A stretch of DNA of 64,000 nt, from positions 9,993,501-10,057,500 of the forward strand of contig WPIO01000007.1 of assembly GCA_009760855.2 (NCBI GenBank). Direction: 5' to 3'. Of the stretch, positions 54,432 to 64,000 are shown in pieces (the first letter of the stretch is position 1; each line of letters begins with the position of its first letter). The position numbers and the translations under genes are program-made. Origin of the DNA: Cristatella mucedo. Taxonomy: Eukaryota > Bryozoa > Phylactolaemata > Cristatellidae. The notes below the pieces were generated by a model that was given only the letters and a program-made list of their open reading frames with translations, was not told the origin of the DNA and did no database searches.

Positions 54432-55029
54432 GGGAGGTGACCGGCTGGCTGCACGAGTGAGTAGTCTCTGGCCTCACGTCGACACTGCCGACCAAATTAG
54501 AATTGCAAGTCCGATACCGATTAGCAGCAGCTCAACGGCTCGGAGCCGGACGGGTATTTCTAGGCTAATCCGATTCGGGCCGGCTTTGTGCGACGCAGCA
54601 AAGCTCTTTAGCTGCCGTCGGTGCCAGCTCGTCGGCAGGTACCTGCAACATGCGTCACGTACCGATGAGTGCGGCGCCTTATTGATGGCCTCAGCGCTCA
54701 ATCATAGCGGCAGCTTGATCACATTTGCTGAATTTACCAGCGACTCCTTTCGGCCGCTAGCCATCTCGGTGCAGGAGGTGCAGGCCCTGTCTCATGCTGC
54801 CTTCTCGGCGGCCACCTTCCCTGCCGCACTGAGCTGGCCTCGGTGTGCTTGCACTGGATCTCCTGCTTGCCGCCAGCGTCTTGCCATCTCGCCAACTACC
54901 GGCTCGTTGCTCCTCCGGTCATTTCCCAGCTTGCTTCGACATCCACACCCAACCTGATGCTGTGCGAAACTGATCGAAGCTGAGTCGAGCTGGCAGTCAT
55001 TCCTGACGACGATGGCGTCGGGAGTCACT
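53151..55029. other. Intergenic, includes a 32-base poly-G
   Basis: A run of 32 G at 54399-54430 lies in a G-rich patch and may be collapsed or of uncertain length. Short frames at 54457-54957 and 53976-54335 have no recognised domain. Confidence 0.45.
54399..54430. repeat. Poly-G homopolymer, 32 bases
   Basis: Uninterrupted G run. Strong quadruplex potential; the true length is uncertain in most sequencing technologies. Confidence 0.95.
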
Positions 55030-55353
55030 CCCGACCTTCGTAATGACATCCCCTGAATTGACAACATTAAAAAAAATTGAAAACCCACCTATTTATGACA
55101 GCATTCAGTGGGTTCCTTTGATTCGTCCCCTGTGTGCTTATGCATGCTGACATTGTGCATGCTGCCACTAACCACACTTGCATGCTGACCCTGTGCATGT
55201 CACCCCTAACCATATTATTATTCTAGTTATTTATTGAGCATGCTACTACTAACCATTCAATCATGCTTCCTTTGTAGCAAATGTAAAGCGCTTAGAAAGA
55301 GATTGAGTTCTTTGAGAGCACTTTATCAAGTGTGTTATTATTACTATTATTGA
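55030..55353 (+). mobile_element. L2-like LINE 3' end and UTR
   Basis: It begins near TTGACAACATTAAAAAAAAT TGAAAACCCACC, the end of the post-RT coding region. The UTR has CTGTGTGCTTATGCATGCTG and CCACTAACCAC..GCATGC repeats, then GCAAATGTAAAGCGCTTAGA AAGAGATTGAGTTC, GCACTTTATCAAGTGTG and (ATT)n. It gives the longest view of the family 3' UTR besides 4590-4860. Confidence 0.85.
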
Positions 55354-58300
55354 AGTTGCTTAAGGAAAAGCGTACTTTCAAATGCTTTGCAGCTTCACGA
55401 GAATAAGTGAAGGCCGGCTGACGGCAGCCATAATTCCGCCGGAGGAGTGCACAGCGTCTACTCTGGTCAGGCGTGCGAATGGCAAAACACCCATATCCCC
55501 GGGCCACATTCGTACCGCGATAACATTCAGCAGTCAAGTATGTCTTGGCTCTCTTTAAAATTGTGCTGTTTCTCTGTTATTTGTGCCTGGTTTTATCTAT
55601 GTAAGTTGTTTATAATGTTGACAACAAGTGCCAATGAGTTTCGGAGCTAGTTAAAAGGGCAGATTTAAATTTCATGGATAATGGAAGCATTCCTTGTCGT
55701 CCTTAATTTCGACGGATTTAGTGCCGATATAATCAGTGCCGTTGAATTCTTTTCATGTCACCACGAGTGCATGCCCACCACCTGCCTCTCTGCGTCAGGT
55801 GAGGGTAAGAAATCAAGTTAGCAGCAATACAGTTTTCTATAAAAGTAGACCTACTGCTCAGAGTCCAGCTACTATTCTATTGCTCCCACGGGTCTTTGCT
55901 ACAACTCCAGCTGGGTCTTTTCGGCTGTTTTTCGTGTGAAAATCACAAACTCTATAACTCCGCAGTCACCAATTCCAAGGCTTTATTTTTTTACGCCGGA
56001 AAATATTCTGACGACAAGCTCAATGCATAAACATAGTATCGCTCTACAACACGGTGTGCCGAACTTGCGTTGCTTCGGCCAATCGTAGCCGGAGGATGGA
56101 GGGGCCTCTGGTCCAAGGGGGGTGCCAGAGTACCCTGCCCCTCTTGGTTAAGGTACGCTTGTTTCTACCCCCCCCCCCAAAAAAAATTCTTCTTAACCCT
56201 GACAGGCTGGTAATTCTGTTTCCTGTTTTAGCGTCAGTTTCCTTGACCTTTACTCCTGGTCTGCCTAGTGTGGCAGCCAGCCAGAGCCCGAGCTGCCTTC
56301 GGTCACGTGTGACCCAAGCTTCGAACTGCCTCCGCACGGTCCGGTCCGCAGGGTCGAGTTGTAAGATGGACCAACTGGAAAATGACACTGACTGACAGAG
56401 AACGCCAGCGAAACATCATTCCTCTTGTGCTAGCCGAAGTCGGCACTCGGCGATCTCGCACGCAAAAGCTGATCGCAAGGGTGATAGCTGATCGTGGGGT
56501 CGATAGTGCCTTGCTAGATACTGTCTTTGCCTCGGCTGCTATGCTCAGATTCTGGGCACTAATTTTGAATCTTGCTCTTCGAGAAGATTTTAACGCAAAT
56601 GAATAAAAAACAAGTTGGCTCTTCCTATATCCTTTATTTTTAATTAGCTGTGCATTTCGTTATAAAATCAATACTTCGGCCGTCCAGTCTCGTCAGTCCG
56701 TTTTTTCGTTCTGTGCACATGCACATACCCTTGGGCTATTATTGTGGTTTCGATGCCATCATTCGTAATAGAATGAGTAGATATGTAACTAACGAATGTC
56801 AGAAGCTCTCTTTGTGTGTGAATGCTATGCAGTACCCTGCACGACAAATTCCCATTGTACTGCATGGACAGATCTTAGCTATTGTTGCTGCTCTGTGCTG
56901 CCATCGATGCTGTAGCATCTCATCGGCTCCCCGGTCAAGGCCATCGTGCCGCTGACAGTTATTGCCATCGTTTAGAATGTTTTACAATGCTTTCCCAGCT
57001 TGTTTCAGCTGTCTAACTAATTCTGATCAGCTATGCTCGTGTTTGTGCACTCCTAGTCAAGAGATAAGTCAAAAGAAAAGTATCTTTTTTCTGGGATCCA
57101 AACTCTCTAGACCCGACCATCGTGGTCAAGAATATTTAGCTGGTGGTAGGCTCGTCCGATATTGGTCAAGCATTTACACGGAGCAACAAGTTGGACCAGA
57201 TACTCTCGCTTCTAAACTGGCTAACGCCTAGCCTACGAAAAACGCTTTGCTTGTAGTCCAGAATTGGGGTAGACCTAATACACTCAATCGCCTACTCTCA
57301 AGCCTAGCTGCTTTGTTAGTTCTGCTCAGCACTCAATTGCTCATAATCCTTTTCAGATCATCGGCGATGCATTTTTGAAATGGCACTTCGAAAGCATTCT
57401 GAGCCGAAAACTCAAAAAGTGCTGCTCGTATTTTTGAATCGCCTTGAAGGTCGAGCAGCTGCTAAGCTGAGCACGGTAAGCAGAACGCCCCAATGCCTGA
57501 CTGCTTGTCTCTCTGCCCCTCCCTCTGCAGTCGCTTGCATTGCATGCCTACGTCGTCCTACCTCGGTTAGGGCGGCCGTCGTATGGATGTAGAACACCTG
57601 CTGCATTGTCAATGTTTTGACTTGTTTGTCGTCTAGTTTATTGATTTTGAAGTGTGGACACAGCTCCCTAGGGCGATCAACGAACCAGTGCCTCCGAATC
57701 GACAGAATAGCGGTGGCTCATTTTGTAAGAGTGACCACTACTTCATTGGAAATGCACTTAATCAAACATTATACTAAACATAGACTTTAGTTTAGGCTTG
57801 CTTTGTGGTCAAAGCTCGCAGTGACTGCATCGGCACGGCTACAGGGTGCCGGGTTTCGGTGAAGCCGTCCAAACCACAAGGATGTGTTTTGAAAAATGCC
57901 TTCCAGTGGCATTGCCTCTGCTCAGCTTTCTCAGACCTACTTCTGTGCACAACATTGAGCACAGCGGCAAGCGAAAGTATGCCTCTGTAAATGTATTCCG
58001 GAAAAGTTTTGCTATTAATCAGCGATATGCCACATCCGAAATGTCGTTTGTCTTCGTGCGATCGTTGCTGACTCGTTCGGCAGGCCAGATTATGAGTGTA
58101 GAAATTGGTTGAATTGAGGAGTAGAGTTTTTTAATGGAGCAGCTTTAAAACTCGCCCAGCTTTAGCACTTAGGCACGTGCTCAGAGCAGCTGACTAGATT
58201 TTGAAGAAGCCGAGCACTTTCGAGCTCGGCACAAGCTTAGCCACCGAGCAGCACAAGCGCTAGTCCATCGAGCAGCGCACTCGAGCCGGCAAGGCACCGG

Positions 58301-59189
58301 CTGCTTTGTCGACTCTAGCTTTGTCGCAGATGTGAGATAGGCGGCCTTGCGCAGGGCGGCCTTGCTAACTCGCTGGACAATCGCCCCTCCCGTGCCTCGG
58401 CAGGCAGCCTCCAGCTGCACAGACCCGGATGTGAAGGGCGGCCCGATCCGAATGGAGCAGGACGCTCGGGCTTCGGCCAGTGTCCTGGCTGACCGGCCAA
58501 GTAGACCAGGTCGCAAGTGTAGAGCCCCTGTCTGCCTTGGCCTGTTGGATTTGCACTGGCAGCTCGGCGAGGCTCCAGGCGGCTGCAGGCTCGGTGAGCC
58601 GTTCGCCATGCCAGCTGCCGCCAGGGACCTGAGCGCTGCACGAAGAGCCTAGTTTTTTTGGTGGCAGTGTTCACTTATGGTCGGGCTGCACCGGATCCGA
58701 AATCGTCCCGCAGGGGGTTGCCCCGATTTTGTGCCAATGACCTGAGAAAGTGTCATCGACAATTAGTGGGTGGGCGCGGACAGGGTGGATGCACTACAAC
58801 GTCACGTGTGAGTTACAGTGCAGCCGCACCGGTAGCCCGGGTGGCTCAGCTAGCACCCCGAACCCTCGGGTCGGGCACGCTGCCTGAAAGTTTGCCTCGG
58901 CAGCCTCTAGAAGACCTTACTAGTATTTTAAGAAAAGATTCGAGACTCGGTGACAAGCTGGAGTAACCTGGCTGGAGCTTAGGGCCTGTTGCATAGCTGA
59001 TGTGCCCCCTTATTGCTTTTGGAATGGTCCACGATCGTATATCCCATCATGCATGCACCCGAAATTTTCTACCGGGCTTGCGCAGCTTGTGAGATAGAGG
59101 CGTACACGGTCTAGCCAGTACCGGTTGTTGCTCGAATGCTGTGGCAATCTCATAGTCGTGTATGCCCTTACGGCATGTATGCCCGACAT
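55354..59189. other. Intergenic, no gene recognised
   Basis: Short poly-C/poly-A run at 56169-56187. Overlapping frames at 58181-58674 and 58347-58652 reflect GC content. A tRNA-like TGGCTCAGCTAG near 58846 stands alone. Confidence 0.4.
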
Positions 59190-59370
59190 GTTTTGGCAAA
59201 CAAGGACGGTAGCCTGCATCCGAAGCACAAAGGCCATTGGCAAACGATGGATGAGGTGGCTACGTCATTTTGAGGACTACGTCCTCGAGGGAGCTATCGG
59301 GGATGCATTGGTGCTGCACTACACTGGCGACGATATGTTCGACCTAAGCTTTCGTTTTAATGTTGACCAT
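59190..59370 (+). pseudogene. Retrotransposon Gag-like remnant
   Basis: A frame reading RWMRWLRHFEDYVLEGAI then LVLHYTGDDMFDL resembles the N-terminal Gag region of Ty3/gypsy-type retrotransposons of invertebrates (W..W...FE.YL..., LLHYAGE..xDI). Flanks have no protease, RT or LTR. A short relic. Confidence 0.45.
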
Positions 59371-59854
59371 GACCAGGGCCCCAACAGGCTTAGCAAAAGC
59401 CGCTCAGTCAGAGCATACAGCTCATGCGGATGAACTAGAACCGGAAGCTTCCCGGGTCGCCATCGGTGTCTACAACGACGGCTCGAGTGGAGCCGCTGTG
59501 TGAACAGTGCCGCTCGCGCATACAGCGACATCGGTGTATGATATCTCGTCAGCCTGGCCTGTGGGTTCGGTCGACTCTCGGCTTGCAGGCTCATCAGGCC
59601 TGCGGCTTGTCAGACCTTCGACTTGCGGCTCATTGCCTCCAACGAGCAACACACCGGAATGCCGAGTACTTAAGCTGCTGAACTCCTGCCACAAAGAGCC
59701 AATCGTATAGCAGCCATCGGCCCAACTTGCTCAGGTCTGCTGCATGCTGTGTTAACCGACCTTCGATGCCCCGTGCTGTCTACGGACCAGTTTGCTTAGT
59801 GGCCCTCGGCCCTCTGTGCTGCTGAGTCTTTGCCCAGGGCTAAAGTGCTCTCTC

Positions 59855-60090
59855 TCTCCCTCCCTCCCTCCCTCCTTCCATCCCTCCCCTCCCTCCCTCC
59901 CTCCCTCCCTCCCTCCCTCCCTCCCTCCCTCCCTCCCTCCCTCCCTCCCTCCCTCCCTCCCTCCCTCCCTCTCTCCCTCCCTCCCTCCCTCCCTCCCTCC
60001 CTCCCTCCCTCCCTCCCTCCCTCCCTCCCTCCCTCCCTCCCTCCCTCCCTCCCTCCCTCCCTCCCTCCCTCCCTCCCTCCCTCCCTCCCT
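59855..60090. repeat. (CCCT)n array, about 235 bp
   Basis: About 58 CCTC/CCCT units, nearly pure, with a few variants at the left end. The minus strand (GGGA)n has strong quadruplex potential. Long proline/serine frames through it are artefacts. Its right end touches a SINE-1 lacking its 5' half. Confidence 0.97.
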
Positions 60091-60094
60091 CATT

Positions 60095-60205
60095 CTCTTC
60101 ACGACCCAGGTCGTGGGTTTGTCTTGCAGTGGGCGATTCTTTATTGGCCATTGCAAGCGGTGGTGATAGCCTTTAAGGCTCTTTTGCCGCTATATAAATG
60201 AAGCT
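60095..60205 (+). mobile_element. SINE-1, copy E, 5' half replaced by (CCCT)n
   Basis: CACGACCCAGGTCGTGGG is a shortened version of the family palindrome. Then GCAGTGGGCGATTCTTTATT GGCCATTGCAAGCGGTGG, TGATAGCCTTTAAGGCTC and GCCGCTATATAAATGAAGC. Confidence 0.8.
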
Positions 60206-61324
60206 TTGCCTTGCGTTACTTTTTGTTTGCTGTGCAGCCAACTGTCCATTGCGTTTAGTGTCCCCCTGCTCTGCTGGCCATGAGTGGTGTTGAGCTGCCC
60301 CTTTCGTTGTTCTGCTCTGCTGAGCTGAGCTCAAGCCGGTGTGCCGTGTGGCTCAGGCCCTGCCATCCCAAGAGGTTGACCGCTGGTTGACCGAATGTAG
60401 GGAGCGGTGCAGCTGCACTGCTTGGAGGTCCGCCTGTCTTACCGGCCAGTAATACACAAACTTCGTGTCGGCCTGCAGTCTGCCTTGATTATTGATCTTC
60501 GGCTAGCCTTTTATGACGACCGACCGACTGCCCTGCTTGGCCCGTAGTGCTCACAAGCATTTATGCTGGTTGCTCTCAGATGCTGCTGTACCTACAAGGC
60601 TTTATGCCGACTGTCGAGTTTCTGAGCACCTCCATAGCAAAGCTTCCCTGGTGATCAGAAAGCATTATGTGGTGACTAGAGACAGAAGCGACAATGACCC
60701 ACGCCCCGTAAGACGATGGTCGACCTTCGACGAATACTCTCACACTCGGTTCGGACACCAGTTTCCCCACCGTGAAACTATATCAGTGACTTTGCTTGCC
60801 ATTAAATGCTGCCAGCAGTGCTAGTAGAGCAGGCAGTTTGGTCAAGCCGCCCCCCCCCCCCCGTTGTACATCACACAATTCATGTGCCTAGGACTTCCTT
60901 CCGGGCGGGTGGCTTGGAAAATACTGACCTGTGATTTACCAAGTACCCATTGTTGTGCACACACATACTTCATTGGGTTCACTATCGTTTACACCCATTG
61001 CCCCCTGCTGTATACATGACAGAGCCCAAGTAATAAAACAAGGCATCGCTTTAAAATCGATGGGTGGCTTGATCTCCAGATGCAAACCGGTAGCTGATTC
61101 TCGACCAGAGTCTCCTTGTCGAGGTGGGTTGAGAATGGCCGTCGATGGGCATTCCCAATCTCTGCCATTGCTGCTGCCACTGCTCGAACGACAACAAGCT
61201 TGGGTGCTGTGCAGCCTGAGATGCCTTTGTCTTGGCCGAGCCTTCGTGACCCCGAGCTCCTACAAGAGTGAGGAGCTCTAGGTCCTCTCGGCAATGCAGT
61301 ACCATCCGAGATCCCCAAAAATAA
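60206..61324. other. Intergenic, no feature recognised
   Basis: A 13-base poly-C run lies at about 60851-60863. No gene supported. Confidence 0.4.
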
Positions 61325-61492
61325 AAATACTGGCTGATTTAACACCCTTTTTGTATAGCGACAGAGGAGCCTTTAAGGCTATCACCACCGCGTGCATCGG
61401 TGGTAAAGGATTGCCCACCACTCGATTCGAACCCACGACCTCGGGACAAGGAAGTCGAAGGCATTTGCTACCACTCGGGCACTGCTCTGCCA
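61325..61492 (-). mobile_element. SINE-1, copy F
   Basis: CTGGCTGATTTAACACCC, TATAGCGACAGAGGAGCCTT TAAGGCTATCACCACCGC, GGATTGCCCACCACTCG, ATTCGAACCCACGACCTC. Reverse-complement copy with diverged tail. Confidence 0.82.
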
Positions 61493-63434
61493 GAAGCAGT
61501 AAGCTCTGAACACTCGAAAGCCCCTTTGAGGAGCAGCCGTCGGCAGCCGAGGTTTGACCTGGATCGGTCCCGGGATCGCCACGGCTGCCACCTCAGGATT
61601 GGCTACGATGCAGCCTCACTCCTTGCATGTAGTGGGCTCGTGAGCCTGCGAGAGCATTCTTCGACCTTGCTCGGTTAATCGGCTGCATTGTGCATGCAAA
61701 CAGTCTGTCGAGTGCTATCAAACAACGACCCAGTGGCTTTCAATGCATTAGCAGAACCAGCAGTGCCAGCCGATCGCCATATTAGATACATTTCCGAAAC
61801 TAGTTTCAGCCCAGCTAGCTGGCTAGTTAATAATGTTACCAGTTTCTCGGTGCCAGTTAGGTTTGACAGCTGCCTTTCTGACATTGTAATGCCTGCCAAA
61901 ACAATGCCACCAGGTATCTACATTTCCGCTCCAGCGTCTGATCTGTTATTTCTGTGCTACTCGGTCGCCTGTTCCCCTAGTACAGCTTTGCATATCACTT
62001 GTTCTTCGAGGAAGGTTTCGGCAGCAGGCTGCAACACAAGCCATTTCAGCTTTGAGTACACAAGAAAGTCCCGTTCAGGCTAGTGAGCGCCTTGCCCTTG
62101 TTAGCTTTATCGAGTTAGCAGACCTGATGGCGACCGACACATGCCAGCATTGCAGCTTTCCCTTGCCCTCTCGGGCTCCTCTTCAAAGCAACCGGCGGCG
62201 ATGCAGTTGACTCGTCGATGAGTGAATCACGAATGGAGGGCCTGGGCGGCTCGTCGACTGCAATCTTGTGGCTTGCGGGACATGTACGTTTGCGGCCAAC
62301 CGAAGCTGATGTTCTCTCGCGGCTCGACCGCACGGCGATGCCAGCACCTTTAAAAGAAATTCCATTCGTGTCCTAGGACACCACTGCCGCTAGGGTACGC
62401 TCCTCGGCGACTTTTCTTCGCTGACTCGGCCAGCTGCAGGCGATGGGCGATTTGAAGAGGATGGGATTTGAAGAATAAAGGCCGCGGTGGACCTCAGCAG
62501 CAGGGTAAGGGGTTCGATTCGATCGCCCGATTAAGCGACTGGTTATCGTCGCGAGTTTCGCACTGGTCAATGCTTGCTCTCCTCTTTGAGGCTTTTTGCT
62601 TCTGGTGCCTCGATCTGACCTCGATCGATACGTAGTGAGCCCTGAGCAGAGGGCTATAGCGGCCGATCTGAGAACGTCTGAGAGCATGAGTTGTTTCTGT
62701 GCTGTCAAAACTTGAGCTTTCCAATGCTTCGGCTTTGCCATCGCCTCTACCCCCCCCCCCTTGGGGGAGGGTGCTTCTCTGCTGGCAGTACTATTAGTGG
62801 AGTATCTCAAGCTAGCTAGTTGTAGAACGATTGCCGTTGGTCAGACCCCTGCCGAAATACGGCAGGCGAGATACACGGCTGCCCTGGTAAATCTGCTGAG
62901 CGCATCGTCGGGGTGCTGGCTCTCGAGAAACCGGCATTGGTGTTGTCTCGAGAGGAATGGCTCTGCAGGAGTGTGGCGCCAGCCTCGACTTCGATCGAGC
63001 GCTTTGTTTTGGCTCGCCCACAAATGGACCGATGGTGGCAGAAGCAGCAGTGTGAGCGAGGCTGGAAGGCCACCGCAATCGCTCGTCCTCAGGCTTCGAG
63101 GCCAGCGGTTCCAGCGTGGGGGGTGGGGTGGGGTGGGGGAGGGGGCGGCAGCTCTGCTTTCGGCGGCCGAGTGGGGCGCTTCTTCGAGGACGAGAGGCTC
63201 GCCCAATGGGCGGTGTCCGTGACCGGCACTGGCTTCCGGATTGGTCCGGAACAGCAAGAGGTTATGGTAGCACTGGCCAGCGATCATTACGTCGGGCCAC
63301 CCTGGTCTGCCTCTGCACCAGCAACGATCGTAGCATCACATGCTACTGAGTGTAATGAAAGCCTCAGAAATGGTGTTCTCATTTTTTGAGGCAGTGTAAT
63401 ACCTCAAGCATCTCGGCTTCTGTAAGGCTGCCTT
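61493..63434. other. Intergenic, no gene recognised
   Basis: Short frames on both strands; a C-run at 62751-62760 and GGGGTGGGGT at 63118-63137. Nothing recognised. Confidence 0.4.
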
Positions 63435-63516
63435 CGCTAAGCAAATGTAAAGCGCCTAGAAAGAGATTTGGTTCTCTGAGGGCGCTTTATCAAGTGCATT
63501 ATTATTATTATTATTA
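63435..63516 (+). mobile_element. L2-like LINE 3' end
   Basis: GCAAATGTAAAGCGCCTAGA AAGAGATTTGGTTCTCTGAG GGCGCTTTATCAAGTGCATT then (ATT)n. The cleanest copy of the family tail: AAAGCGCC and GGCGCTTT form an 8-bp stem. Confidence 0.92.
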
Positions 63517-63784
63517 ACTCTGATGATCCTGCAGCACATCTATGATGGACGAGCAGATTGAACTCCTAGCTCACGTGACTAGTGAGCAACCGTCTTTCGG
63601 GACTTGCTGCTCTTGCTATTGGTGTCCGTCAATGATCTCCATTACTCTTCATGCTTTGTCATTTTTTATTTTTACTTTGCTGCTACCGCCGATCAGCTAG
63701 TGGCCAGTAGTAAAGATTGCTATTTTCACACTGCTGGGGTTTGAAAATTACACCGTCGGTACCGACTACCTTCGACTAGCACAC

Positions 63785-64000
63785 TAGCGGTCTCGCCGAC
63801 CTGCACTGGCTACCAGTCAAGCAACGGATTGACTTCAAGGTTTTGTCGCTCACTTTTAGGTCCCTTCATTCTATGGCTCCAGCCTATCTCTCCGACATAC
63901 TCCTCCATCAGGCCAAGCATCGTACCACCCACTTTTCGGAATCCAACAGCCTAGAAATACCTCATACAAACCTCAAATCCTTTGGAGACCGTGCATTTAG
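63785..64000 (+). mobile_element. L2-like LINE post-RT region, runs off the window
   Basis: Open frame with LADLHWLPVKQRIDFKVLSL, then LHSMAPAYLSDILLHQAKH and SFGDRAF, nearly identical to the 4817-5302 copy (LHWLPVKQRVDFKVLSL). High similarity suggests fairly recent activity of the family. The window ends within it. Confidence 0.88.

Noticed and set aside
58832-58880. tRNA-like box A (TGGCTCAGCTAG)
   Set aside because: No box B at the right distance and no similarity to the SINE families here.
59752-60201. Proline/serine and glycine/arginine/glutamate repeat proteins
   Set aside because: Frames running through the (CCCT)n microsatellite, with no coding context.

Overview
This is a piece of an animal genome, not a microbial one. 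It holds a multi-exon nuclear receptor gene with GT-AG introns, at least two tRNA-derived SINE families, a CR1/L2-like LINE family, microsatellites and decayed DNA-transposon or virus-like material. A thyroid hormone receptor (TR) with short introns, the mix of transposons and the absence of vertebrate-type repeats suggest a non-vertebrate bilaterian. The phylum cannot be fixed from sequence alone.

Region by region: 1-6.4 kb is an AT-rich, broken Polinton/Maverick- or virus-like integrated element (capsid-like protein, YqaJ-type nuclease, fibre-like protein, zinc protein, DDE integrase, small membrane protein) that was itself hit by a SINE and an L2-like LINE. 6.4-17.4 kb is transposon-rich and gene-poor: a pogo/Tigger-like non-autonomous element, a decayed array of about 170-bp units, minisatellites and SINE/LINE fragments. 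17.4-20.6 kb has two oppositely oriented broken copies of one uncharacterised invertebrate protein family, flanking a possible small gene split by a SINE. 20.6-26 kb is repeats.

26.1-34.3 kb (minus strand) is the main gene: a TR orthologue read across six exons whose splice phases all agree. DNA-binding and ligand-binding domains are conserved, but the hinge carries about 500 extra residues encoded by a 15-bp minisatellite, and a C-terminal (F) extension of about 800 residues carries an 11-residue repeat plus Q/A/H-rich tracts. The readable protein is at least about 1,640 residues, against roughly 400-500 in familiar TRs. Upstream of it, 34.3-39.8 kb is strikingly CpG-rich and probably includes the promoter and missing 5' exon(s).

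39.8-64 kb is intergenic, dominated by microsatellites (CTGT, CT, CA, CCCT, poly-G), LINE fragments, SINEs and one Gag-like remnant. No other intact gene was found there. The LINE 3' end and the tail of one SINE family share sequence and a stem-loop, so the LINE probably mobilises that SINE. The clearest novelty is the hugely expanded receptor; second is the composition of the virus-like element.
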